The position numbers and the translations under genes are program-made. This document shows positions 28,671 through 36,311 of a stretch of 64,000 nucleotides of DNA, piece after piece (position 1 is the stretch's first letter; every line of letters begins with the position of its first letter). The notes beneath the pieces are model-generated. The model searched no databases and was not told where the DNA came from. It saw only the letters and a program-made list of their open reading frames with translations. The DNA comes from Helicobacter cholecystus (lineage in GTDB: Bacteria; Campylobacterota; Campylobacteria; Campylobacterales; Helicobacteraceae): positions 62,001 to 126,000 of the forward strand of contig NZ_NXLU01000001.1 of the NCBI RefSeq assembly GCF_003364215.1, given 5' to 3'.

Positions 28671-29375
28671 TTAAAAAATCTGCATAACAAAATCAAGTGT
28701 GAAGGAGTAAGGGGAGTATTTGACTTTTTGTGCTTCATTTGCAGGTATATTAGTCCACACCATTGTAGAAGTTACGGGAATTTTTGCCATAAGCTCTAGA
28801 CCGTATTTTTTATCAAACAATACTCTTGCACCAAAATTAAATCTAAATTCAAAATCAAGAAATCTATCAATTCCATCAATATTTTGATAAAGTGTTTTAT
28901 ATTTCCCATAAAGCTCTCCCACCAAAGCTCCCAATCCTATTCCACCTATTAGAGCAATATCCATATTATTTTGAGAAAAAACATTGGCAATGACATCGGC
29001 ATTGATCGTGTGTGAAGTAGAAAAAATATAAGCTTCACGAGCTGGATTAACCCCATCATTGATATCTCTTCCTGTAGGCAAAACATTCCAATCAAGATTG
29101 TAATATCCTCTTAATCCAAGTGTGGGTGTAAAAAAGTAATCAACCCCTGCCTTAAGTGAGGCGACAAAAGAAGCAAAAGTTTCACTGGATGAAGGAATGG
29201 GGGTAATTAAAGGAACTTGAGGTGAGAAACCTGAAAATTTCATACCATTGGCACCCACACCAACTCCTGCACCTATAAAGAAATTGATGTCTATCTTTTT
29301 CTCTTGAGTATCCACACGCAATTCTGCAAAACAAAAACTTATCATTGCTACATAGAGTAGAAAAATCTTTTTCAT
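28671..29375 (-). CDS. Outer-membrane beta-barrel protein, second paralogue
   Basis: The 234-residue precursor has a signal peptide of about 18 residues ending near SFCFA, then short Gly-rich amphipathic strands (FFIGAGVGVGANG), and ends with Phe (LDFVMQIF). The segment NFGARVLFDKKYGLELMAKIP near 185-205 corresponds to the shared family motif of the 19.0-kb gene. The open frame runs to 29447, but the ATG at 29375 has an AAGGAAAA box and begins the signal peptide. Function unknown. Confidence 0.8.
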   Translation of the reverse strand: MKKIFLLYVAMISFCFAELRVDTQEKKIDINFFIGAGVGVGANGMKFSGFSPQVPLITPIPSSSETFASFVASLKAGVDYFFTPTLGLRGYYNLDWNVLPTGRDINDGVNPAREAYIFSTSHTINADVIANVFSQNNMDIALIGGIGLGALVGELYGKYKTLYQNIDGIDRFLDFEFRFNFGARVLFDKKYGLELMAKIPVTSTMVWTNIPANEAQKVKYSPYSFTLDFVMQIF

Positions 29376-29434
29376 TGTATTTTCCTTGTTTTTGATTAAA
29401 GATATGTAATTATACATTTGCAAATAAACTTTTT

Positions 29435-30133
29435 TTAATTTTGCCAATCTATTGGGGCATATCCAAAAGATTTAAGAGCTTCATTAGCTTGAAGAAATAC
29501 CCCGCTCCCCACAAACCCTCTTGCAAGTGGGCTTGGATGAGGAGCTTGGATAATGCAATGCTTAGTCGCATCAATTAAAATTGCTTTTCTCTTTGCATAA
29601 TTGCCCCAAAGCATAAATACCACCCCTCTTAGATTGCAAGAAATATAAGAGATCACGCTATCTGTAAATGTCTCCCAACCAAAATATGCATGAGATCCCG
29701 CTTTTCCTGCTTGTACAGAAAGCACACTATTGAGTAAAAGCACCCCTCTCTCACACCATGCGCTTAAATCTCCGTGATTTGGAGGGATAAAAGAAGTTGT
29801 ATTTTGGAGCTCTTTATAAATATTTTTTAGACTTGGAGGAGCCTTAAGAGGCTTGGGGACAGAGAAGCTTAATCCCATTGCTTGGGGAATGACTTCTGCA
29901 TTAACTCGCTCACTCCCATGATAGGGATCTTGCCCCAAAATCACAACCCTCACCTCATTGGGGGCGAGACGATTAAGTGCCTCAAATGTTAAACTCCCTT
30001 TAGGATAAATCACTTCACCTCTTGCCTTAGCTTGGAGATAACATTGCTTAATATGGGCAAAATAAGGCTTATCAAATTCTTGTTTTAAAGCCTTTTTCCA
30101 CTCATCTCTGAGTTTAATTCTTTGGATATCCAC
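29435..30133 (-). CDS. ung: Uracil-DNA glycosylase
   Basis: Ung removes uracil from DNA at the start of base-excision repair. The 232-residue family-1 enzyme has the water-activating loop GQDPYHG with D69, the LLNSVLSV segment, VFMLWGNYAKRK and the C-terminal HPSPLARGF clamp. Length is normal. It begins at the last base of the gatC stop, so the two are coupled. Confidence 0.97.
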   Translation of the reverse strand: MDIQRIKLRDEWKKALKQEFDKPYFAHIKQCYLQAKARGEVIYPKGSLTFEALNRLAPNEVRVVILGQDPYHGSERVNAEVIPQAMGLSFSVPKPLKAPPSLKNIYKELQNTTSFIPPNHGDLSAWCERGVLLLNSVLSVQAGKAGSHAYFGWETFTDSVISYISCNLRGVVFMLWGNYAKRKAILIDATKHCIIQAPHPSPLARGFVGSGVFLQANEALKSFGYAPIDWQN

Positions 30134-30411
30134 TATTCAATAATTTTTGGAACAATAAAATAATCATCCTCTGCTTTTGGAGCATGAGAGAGCACATCAC
30201 TTTGGATTTTAGAATCTTGAGGAATATCTTCTCGCATTGGGGTTTTTGCACCCTCTTTTACCTTAAGATTTTGAGTATCGAGTGTAGCAATATTATCTAC
30301 AAATCCCAAAATCTCTGAAAGTTGAGATTTGATTGCCTCTTTTTTATCTTCTTGAATTTCAATCATTCCAAGTCTTTGGAGCTTTGCTAAAAGCTTATCA
30401 TCAATTTGCAT
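30133..30411 (-). CDS. gatC: Asp-tRNA(Asn)/Glu-tRNA(Gln) amidotransferase subunit C
   Basis: GatC holds GatA and GatB together in the complex that makes Gln-tRNA and Asn-tRNA by transamidation, needed in Helicobacter, which lacks the direct synthetases. The 92-residue protein has the LAKLQRLGMIEI start, a central LSEILGFVDNIATLDT helix and the C-terminal MREDIP....VLSHAPKAEDDYFIVPKIIE signature. Length is normal. It lies 15 bp after aroE and overlaps ung. Confidence 0.95.
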   Translation of the reverse strand: MQIDDKLLAKLQRLGMIEIQEDKKEAIKSQLSEILGFVDNIATLDTQNLKVKEGAKTPMREDIPQDSKIQSDVLSHAPKAEDDYFIVPKIIE

Positions 30412-30426
30412 ATTTACCTTCCTTAA

Positions 30427-31224
30427 TTAAGGATAAAACACTTGCTTTATCTCTTCAAAACTATACTGACTTTCACAAAAAATTTCAAAAGCTAAAAATG
30501 CTTGATAGCATAACATATCAAGCCCATCAATTGCACGAATTTTATACTTTTTCGCAAAAGAAGAAAATAGAGTATCTTCTCTTTTTTGCAAAAATCTCAA
30601 AAAATCTTCTTTAGAAAAAATTGCATTTGAGCTTGGATAAATCAAATCAAAAGCAAGATGTGATTTTATCAAAATCTCCTCTAATTCCCTCTCTTGTAGG
30701 GGGAGTTTGCCCTCAAGCCCAGAACTTGTTGCATTAATCACCAGCTCATAGCTCTCCTCTCTATTATAAGGCATAACATTGGCAAAAGAAGCAATTTTTG
30801 AAGGAGTGCGATTATACATAGAAACCTTAACGCCATTATTTTGCAATGCCTTAAGCACTGCTTTTGCACTCCCTCCAGCCCCCAAAATTAGAGCATTAGT
30901 AATCTTTGAAATATTTAAAGAGAGATAAAAACCCTGTGCATCTGTGTTATACCCAACCCATTGATGATTTTGATAATAAAGAGTATTAACGGCTCCAATC
31001 TCCTTCGCAATCCCTATAACCTCATCACAATACTCTATCACCTTTTCTTTATAAGGAAGCGTAATATTTGCACCTTTAAGCTTAGAGAGCAATGAGGGAA
31101 AATCTTTACAATCAAGCAATAAAAACTTTTCATAATATTCAGGAATACAAAAATAAGTAAAGAGTGTATTGTGGATTAGAGGCGAAAGGGAGTGGGCAAT
31201 GGGATTACCAATCACTCCAAACAT
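30427..31224 (-). CDS. aroE: Shikimate dehydrogenase
   Basis: AroE reduces 3-dehydroshikimate with NADPH in aromatic amino-acid synthesis. The 265-residue enzyme has the substrate region VIGNPIAHSLSPLIHN (residues 3-18), the catalytic-lysine stretch NITLPYKEKV, and the nucleotide-binding ALILGAGGSAKAVL. It follows the SH3 gene without a gap, as in H. pylori. Confidence 0.96.
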   Translation of the reverse strand: MFGVIGNPIAHSLSPLIHNTLFTYFCIPEYYEKFLLLDCKDFPSLLSKLKGANITLPYKEKVIEYCDEVIGIAKEIGAVNTLYYQNHQWVGYNTDAQGFYLSLNISKITNALILGAGGSAKAVLKALQNNGVKVSMYNRTPSKIASFANVMPYNREESYELVINATSSGLEGKLPLQERELEEILIKSHLAFDLIYPSSNAIFSKEDFLRFLQKREDTLFSSFAKKYKIRAIDGLDMLCYQAFLAFEIFCESQYSFEEIKQVFYP

Positions 31225-31632
31225 TTATACCCTTGAAAGATATTTAAGAAGTACCCAACCATTCTCTAATTGGGCCCACTCACCCTCAAGTGCAAGCACT
31301 TTAACAGAATCTGAGCGATGAAGCTTTGCATTAATTTTTGACTGTATAGAGGCTTGCGATCTAACATTAAGCACACTAGCCTCTACAAAATACTCACCTA
31401 AATCTTGATTCTTTACTTCTAGCACTGGATCTATAGGTGCTTGTACTTGAGCAATATTGATTTGAGGTTTAAGGGTCTTTAGGGTTTCTTGAGTTTTTAA
31501 TTCATGAGCTTTTTCATAAGCCATACAATAAGTTGCAATCCCAAAAATTGCAACAAACACTGGAAGAGAATAGAGTTTAAGAAATAATCTCACCCTTTGC
31601 AATGGGGATTTTGCATGTAGATCTAGATTCAT
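31225..31632 (-). CDS. Membrane-anchored bacterial SH3-domain protein
   Basis: The 135-residue protein has a short basic cytoplasmic start, one membrane helix at about residues 20-40 (LPVFVAIFGIATYCMAY), a linker, and a C-terminal SH3b domain (VEASVLNVRSQASIQSKINAKLHRSDSVK.., about 80-132). SH3b domains often bind cell-wall peptides, so the domain should face the periplasm. The ligand is unknown. It overlaps purM by 4 bp and precedes aroE, an order I recall from H. pylori. Confidence 0.85.
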   Translation of the reverse strand: MNLDLHAKSPLQRVRLFLKLYSLPVFVAIFGIATYCMAYEKAHELKTQETLKTLKPQINIAQVQAPIDPVLEVKNQDLGEYFVEASVLNVRSQASIQSKINAKLHRSDSVKVLALEGEWAQLENGWVLLKYLSRV

Positions 31633-32618
31633 AGTAATGCTATTTCCTTTCCTTTAATCACCTGACCAATAACATAACCACCACTTTTGGCAATCACACT
31701 ATCAATCTTATTTTTATGACAAGCAAGGATCATTCCAACTCCCATATTAAATACTCTAAAACATTCTTTCTCTTCAACATTTTTAGCAATAATTTTAAAA
31801 ATCTCTGGGGTTTTAATCACATTTTTTTGAATTTGGGCCCCTAATCCTTGAGGTAGCACTCTAGGAAGATTTTCTACTATCCCTCCTCCTGTAATATGTG
31901 CCAAAGCATGAACTTCAGAAGCAATATTTTTAAAAGTCTTAACATAGATTCTTGTAGGCTCTAGTAAAATATCAATGAGTTTTTTTCCACTAATCTCACT
32001 CTCAAAATTTAGCTTTTGCTCTTCAAATAATACTTTTCTAGCTAGAGAATATCCATTACTGTGCAATCCACTGCTAGGAAGAGCAATAAGATAATCCCCC
32101 TCAATAACTCTACTCTCCCTCTCAACTGCCTCTCTTTCAGCTACACCTACAGCAAATCCAGCCAAATCAAAATCTTTACCCTCATACATACTGGGCATTT
32201 CTGCAGTCTCCCCACCAATGAGCGCACATTCTGCTTGCATACAGCCTGTAGCAATTCCTTTGATTACTTCAACTGCTTGAGATTTTTCAAGCCTTCCGCA
32301 TGCATAATAATCTAAAAAAAACATAGGGGTGGCAAAGTTACAAATCAAATCATTGACACACATTGCCACTAAGTCAATTCCCACACTTCCAAGCCTTCCT
32401 GAATCAATGGCCAATCTTAGCTTTGTCCCTACCCCATCAGTTGCCCCCAAAATCACAGGGTTTTTATACCCTTGAGGGAGTGCATAAGCTCCAGCAAAAG
32501 AACCAATTCCACCAATGACATGATCACTAAAAGTTTTTCTCACATAGGGTTTAATTTCCTCAACAAATGCATTTCCCTCATTAATATTTACTCCACTTTC
32601 TTCATAGGTGATCTTCAT
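31629..32618 (-). CDS. purM: Phosphoribosylformylglycinamidine cyclo-ligase
   Basis: PurM closes FGAM to AIR using ATP in purine synthesis. The 329-residue enzyme shows TYEESGVNINEGN at the N-terminus, ATDGVGTKLRLA near 58-70, CVNDLICNFATPMFFLDY, LIGGETAEMP and ITGGGIVENLPRVL. Length is a little short of the E. coli protein but complete. An AAGGAAG-type box lies upstream. The DUF411 gene ends 15 bp before the start. Confidence 0.97.
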   Translation of the reverse strand: MKITYEESGVNINEGNAFVEEIKPYVRKTFSDHVIGGIGSFAGAYALPQGYKNPVILGATDGVGTKLRLAIDSGRLGSVGIDLVAMCVNDLICNFATPMFFLDYYACGRLEKSQAVEVIKGIATGCMQAECALIGGETAEMPSMYEGKDFDLAGFAVGVAEREAVERESRVIEGDYLIALPSSGLHSNGYSLARKVLFEEQKLNFESEISGKKLIDILLEPTRIYVKTFKNIASEVHALAHITGGGIVENLPRVLPQGLGAQIQKNVIKTPEIFKIIAKNVEEKECFRVFNMGVGMILACHKNKIDSVIAKSGGYVIGQVIKGKEIALL

Positions 32619-32633
32619 TTTCTTCCTTATTTC

Positions 32634-33056
32634 TTAATGTTTAGCCCAAATTCCATAACTTCCATCTTTTTTGATGTAATACACATTATAAGCCTCTTTT
32701 CTTCCTCCTTGTTCCATTCCTGGGCTTCCTTGAGGCATATTGGGCACTGCTAATCCTATAACATCCTTGGGTTTTTCTCTAAGAAGTCTTTGAATATCGC
32801 TTGCGGGAATATGTCCTTCTAAAAAATATCCATCAACCACACCTGTATGGCAGCTTCTTAGATTCTTAGGAACTTTCATCTTATCTTTAAAAGCCCACCA
32901 TTGCTCTGTTTTAATATCTTGGGTTTGAAACCCATTTTTTTGTAAATGCTTTGACCAAAGCCAACAACACCCTCAAGTTGGACTTTCATACACACTCACT
33001 AGAGGTAGTGCCCAAGAAGCTACACAAGCAAGTAGAATTAAACCTAATTTATTCAT
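32634..33056 (-). CDS. DUF411 family protein, candidate selenoprotein with in-frame TGA
   Basis: From the ATG at 33056, preceded by AAAGGAG at ideal spacing, one frame runs 140 codons to 32634, interrupted only by TGA at codon 28 (32973-32975). The N-terminus is a signal peptide or membrane anchor of about 18 residues. Around the TGA the protein reads YESPT-TGA-GCCWLW; DUF411 proteins normally have a CGCC motif here, so TGA replaces the first Cys. The rest is a clean DUF411 domain: SCHTGVVDGYFLEGHIPASD, LAVPNMPQGSPGME. Downstream of the TGA is a SECIS-like hairpin. I infer selenocysteine. Without readthrough only an 81-residue C-terminal piece, from 32879, would be annotated. Confidence 0.7.
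32948..32961 (-). promoter_or_regulatory. Bacterial SECIS-like hairpin after the in-frame TGA
   Basis: On the minus strand GCTTT-GGTC-AAAGC forms a 5-bp stem with a GGUC tetraloop. It starts 11 nt after the TGA, and the loop begins 16 nt after it. The E. coli fdhF SECIS also presents GGUC on a short stem, 18 nt after its UGA, and SelB contacts the loop G and U. Flanking TGT and ACA could add a lower stem. Confidence 0.65.
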
Positions 33057-33102
33057 AATTTCTCCTTTATACATTAACTGGGCAAAAGGCTAACAAAAAA
33101 TA

Positions 33103-33528
33103 CTAAACATTGCTTCTTATCACTAGACTTTGGGGTAAATTAAAATGCTCTATAATCTCTTTTTCTTTCTCTCGATGTTCTCCATTATCCACTTCGTGGT
33201 CATAACCTAACAAATGCAAAAGGGCATGAATAAATAAAAGGGTAGCCTCAGATTCTAGACTATGGGCATATTCTCTGGCTTTTTGTTCAATTAAAGTGGA
33301 GCTCATCACAATACTTCCTAGTGGCAATCCCTCCACTACTTCTTCACAAGGGAAAGAGAGCACATCAGTAATCCCTTTTTTACCTCGATGGGTAAAATTA
33401 AGCTCCGCCATTTCTTCATCTTCTAAGATATACACTTCTACCTCACGCGTAATATGCAAATACTCTAAAATCTTCTCAAACTCTAAATCTTTTAACTCTA
33501 GCACGCTTTGATTTTCAAAATAAATCAT
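33103..33528 (-). CDS. ybeY: Endoribonuclease YbeY (rRNA maturation factor)
   Basis: YbeY is a zinc-dependent RNase that processes the 16S rRNA 3' end and takes part in ribosome quality control. The 141-residue protein has the HALLHLLGYDH signature with zinc ligands H101, H105 and H111, and the preceding LNFTHRGKKGITDVLSFP motif (about 43-60). The open frame goes to 33546, but the ATG at 33528 has an AAAGGT box and fits homologues better. It is transcribed toward the DUF411 gene, 46 bp away. Confidence 0.94.
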   Translation of the reverse strand: MIYFENQSVLELKDLEFEKILEYLHITREVEVYILEDEEMAELNFTHRGKKGITDVLSFPCEEVVEGLPLGSIVMSSTLIEQKAREYAHSLESEATLLFIHALLHLLGYDHEVDNGEHREKEKEIIEHFNLPQSLVIRSNV

Positions 33529-33546
33529 TAAGATTACCTTTATCAA

Positions 33547-33773
33547 TAAAGTAGGGTATGCTCATCTCTCCTCATCTTTGTTAAAATTTAGATTCTACTA
33601 TGGATTTTGCTTATTTTACAAATCTAACATTGCGTTCCTACCCTAAAGTTTATAAGCTTTTTCTCCTTGGATAGAATAGGTTTCTTTAATCTTCTTAAAG
33701 AATATCAACCGATGCTTCCTTGGCAAAAAACTGCAATAGACTAAAAAGTTATATAACTTATTTAATTTTACTC
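33547..33773. other. Intergenic region, no gene seen
   Basis: AT-rich DNA upstream of ybeY with stops in all frames. It must hold the ybeY promoter on the minus strand; nothing else is recognisable. Confidence 0.6.
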
Positions 33774-33804
33774 TTGACAGAGACTAGGTCTCAGGTTTTA
33801 TACT
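33774..33804 (+). promoter_or_regulatory. MerR-type promoter with 19-bp spacer and dyad operator
   Basis: TTGACA (33774-33779) and TATACT (33799-33804) are separated by exactly 19 bp, the overlong spacing that MerR activators act on. The spacer holds the inverted repeat GAGAC-tag-GTCTC (33780-33792). A MerR-family gene ends the operon downstream (35868-36245), so autoregulation of mdaB-MFS-merR is a natural reading. Confidence 0.6.
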
Positions 33805-34127
33805 TACACTTTATTTTTGACTTCAAGGAAACGAGATATATAAAAAATACAAAAAGGGTATAAGAATTTTGCCAATCTCTGCAAAAACTTACAAGTAGAG
33901 GGGATATTTTTTAAGCTTAATATCAAGAGATAAAAAATAAAGTCTAGCACTGATAATTCAATCCTAGGGAACACAATAAGTTTGAGTCAAAATACATTCA
34001 AACTTAAATATTACCTATTAAGCATAGATTGGATGCATTTGCACAACAATGCACAAAGATCTTATTTAAGCAATGATCTTGTTTTACAAGAATGTCTCAA
34101 ATAAATAAAACACAAAAAGGAGAAATA
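33805..34127 (+). other. Long leader region before mdaB, no gene recognised
   Basis: 323 bases lie between the MerR-type promoter and the mdaB start. A frame from about 33935 to 34105 is open for over 50 codons but has no good start or ribosome-binding site and no similarity I recognise. It may be an untranslated leader, a decayed gene or simply a spacer with a second promoter. Confidence 0.4.
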
Positions 34128-34703
34128 ATGAATATTTATCTACTCAACGGCACAAAGGAATTTGGACATTCCAAGGGGGAATTAAATACAACTTTACACA
34201 ATCTCGCAAAGCAAACACTTTCTGAACTTGGACATCAAATTAAAGAGGTGATTATTGATCAAGGCTATGAAATAGCTCAAGAAGTGGAAAATCTTAAATG
34301 GGCAGATTGCTTGATTTATCAATTTCCTGTTTGGTGGATGGGAGAGCCTTGGATAGTAAAAAAATATATTGATGAAATCTATATTGCAGACACTCAATTA
34401 TTTGCCAATGATGGCAGAAGCCAAAGTGACTTAAGCAAAAAATATGGAAGTGGTGGGTTAGCCCAAAATAAAAGTTATATGCTTTGCAGCACTTGGAATG
34501 CACCCCTAGAAGCATTTACAGATAAGGATCAGTTTTTTGGTGCTTTTGGGGTAGAGGGCATATTTGTGCAACTAGATAAAACTCATCAATTTTGTGGAAT
34601 GCAGAAGCTTCCAAGTTTTATGTGCAATGATGTTATAAAAGATCCACAAGTAAATCAATATCTTACAAATTATAAGACACATTTAAAAAAGATATTTGGA
34701 TAA
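34128..34703 (+). CDS. mdaB: NAD(P)H:quinone oxidoreductase, MdaB type
   Basis: MdaB reduces quinones by two electrons and protects Helicobacter against oxidative stress. The 191-residue flavodoxin-fold protein has IYLLNGTKEFGHSKGELN at the N-terminus (FAD phosphate region), DCLIYQFPVWWMGEPWIVKKY (about 62-82) and the YMLCSTWNAPLEAF segment. The open frame begins at 34092, but the ATG at 34128 follows AAAAAGGAG. The MFS gene follows 5 bp later and the MerR gene after that, suggesting a drug- or quinone-stress operon. Confidence 0.92.
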   Translation: MNIYLLNGTKEFGHSKGELNTTLHNLAKQTLSELGHQIKEVIIDQGYEIAQEVENLKWADCLIYQFPVWWMGEPWIVKKYIDEIYIADTQLFANDGRSQSDLSKKYGSGGLAQNKSYMLCSTWNAPLEAFTDKDQFFGAFGVEGIFVQLDKTHQFCGMQKLPSFMCNDVIKDPQVNQYLTNYKTHLKKIFG

Positions 34704-34708
34704 GCCCG

Positions 34709-35887
34709 ATGCCCAAGAATCACATCTTTCTTATCCCAACACTCATGTTTGGCGTTTTTGCATTACTTACTATGGAACTTGGAGCAATGGGCATTATTCC
34801 AATAATCGCTCAAACCTACCAAATTAGTGTAGCTGATGCGGGATGGGTAGTGAGTATTTTTGCTTTGATTGTTGCCCTTTGTGGCCCAATCCTCCCAACA
34901 TTTTTTACAAAATATGATGCAAAGAAGATTCTAATTATTTGTTTATCCATTTTTGCAACTAGCTCATTTCTTTCAGCATTTTGTACCAATTTTATTCTCT
35001 TACTTATTTTACGCGCACTTCCTGCATTTTTCCACCCTATTTATCTTGCATTCGCCTTTAGTATTGCCCAAAACTCTCTTTCACCTGATCAAGCTCCAAA
35101 GGCAGTAAGCAAAATCTTTATGGCAATTTCTGCAGGAATGACACTTGGAGTCCCTCTAACAAGCTATGTCGCAAGTTATACAAATCTTGCAGTATCATTT
35201 ATCTTTTTTGCCATACTTCATGCAATCGCACTGCTTGCAACAATCATGATTATTCCCTCACAAAAACAAACACAAAAATCTTCACAAAAAGAGCAATTTA
35301 AAGCATTTAAAAATCCTATTGTATGGATTTGTTCGCTTATAGTGATTGCATTTTTTGGTGCAATGTTTGGTTTTTATAGTTATATGAGCGAGTTTTTATT
35401 GAATGTTTCAAATCTTAGTTTTACTTTTATTAGTGTATTGTTGTTGGTGTATGGATTTGGGAATGTATTGGGAAATTCTATTGCTGGAAAAGTTCTTGTA
35501 AAATCTCCAGAAGCAACACTTAAAATTGTACCTCTATTATTTATAGCACTTTATTTAGCGCTATTTTTTAGTGGAGAGACACAGATCTTTGTAACAACTC
35601 TATTAGCCATCCTTGGAATTGTTGCAGGAGTAGGCAGCAATATGAGTCATTTTATCATCACACAACCCCTGCCACAATCCAAAGAATTTGCAAATGGTTT
35701 ATATATAAGCACAGCAAACATTGGCACAACTCTTGGAACATTTCTTTGTGGGTTATTTATCTCTTTCAATGGATCACGCTTTGGTGTGCTTGCCTCTGTG
35801 CTTTTAAGTATTTTTGGTATTGTTTTATTGCTGATAAGAACACGACTTTTGGAACAAAAGGAAACCAATGGCTTGGACAATCATTGA
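34709..35887 (+). CDS. MFS-family efflux transporter (AraJ/YdhP-like)
   Basis: The 392-residue inner-membrane protein has about twelve helices and the DHA1-type features of drug or sugar efflux pumps: TMELGAMGIIPIIAQTYQIS in helix 1 and AGWVVSIFALIVALCGPILP in helix 2. The central loop (about 187-205) is Lys/Gln-rich. The substrate is unknown. It is close behind mdaB and overlaps the MerR gene by 20 bp, so it is probably induced by the compound sensed by that regulator. Confidence 0.85.
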   Translation: MPKNHIFLIPTLMFGVFALLTMELGAMGIIPIIAQTYQISVADAGWVVSIFALIVALCGPILPTFFTKYDAKKILIICLSIFATSSFLSAFCTNFILLLILRALPAFFHPIYLAFAFSIAQNSLSPDQAPKAVSKIFMAISAGMTLGVPLTSYVASYTNLAVSFIFFAILHAIALLATIMIIPSQKQTQKSSQKEQFKAFKNPIVWICSLIVIAFFGAMFGFYSYMSEFLLNVSNLSFTFISVLLLVYGFGNVLGNSIAGKVLVKSPEATLKIVPLLFIALYLALFFSGETQIFVTTLLAILGIVAGVGSNMSHFIITQPLPQSKEFANGLYISTANIGTTLGTFLCGLFISFNGSRFGVLASVLLSIFGIVLLLIRTRLLEQKETNGLDNH

Positions 35888-36245
35888 AGTAGAGAGAAAA
35901 ACAGGAATCCCCTCAACAAAAATTCGCTTTTGGATTAAAAAGGGGCTATTCCCCTCTTTGCAAACTGATAAAAATAAAGTGCGATATTTTAGTCAGCAAG
36001 ATATTGATCAACTAGGTTGGATAGAGTGTCTTAGAAAAACAAAGATGGATATTAAAACTATAAAGCTCTACATTAATCTCTATCTTCAGGGTGATCAAAC
36101 CCTAAAAGAGCGTAAAGAAATTATTAAAAACCAAATAGAATTTGCCAAAAAAGATTTAATAAAAACAAAAGAGATCCTCAAAATTTTAGAAGAAAAATAT
36201 CGCATGTATAAAGATCTAGAATACACCAAAGAAAAGAGAGATTAA
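35868..36245 (+). CDS. MerR-family transcriptional regulator
   Basis: The 125-residue regulator has an N-terminal MerR winged helix (TIIEVERKTGIPSTKIRFWIKKGLFPS, about residues 4-30, then KVRYFSQQDIDQLGWIECLRKTKMDI) and a long C-terminal dimerisation helix rich in Lys and Glu. There is no Cys, so it is not a thiol-based metal sensor; a drug- or redox-linked signal is more likely. It overlaps the MFS gene. A promoter of MerR type lies at 33774-33804. Confidence 0.88.
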   Translation: MAWTIIEVERKTGIPSTKIRFWIKKGLFPSLQTDKNKVRYFSQQDIDQLGWIECLRKTKMDIKTIKLYINLYLQGDQTLKERKEIIKNQIEFAKKDLIKTKEILKILEEKYRMYKDLEYTKEKRD

Positions 36246-36311
36246 AAAAATATAGTGCTTTTCCTTATTGCTGTTATAATCTTTCCTTTACTTTGCATCT
36301 AAGGGAATATA

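Noticed and set aside
32634-32879. Treating the DUF411 gene as an 81-residue protein starting at 32879
   Set aside because: This ATG has no good ribosome-binding site and leaves out the conserved N-terminal motif, while the upstream frame with start, signal peptide and GCC motif is intact except for the TGA.
33935-34105. Open frame of over 50 codons upstream of mdaB as a small gene
   Set aside because: No suitable start codon or ribosome-binding site and no recognisable similarity; it could be chance or a remnant.
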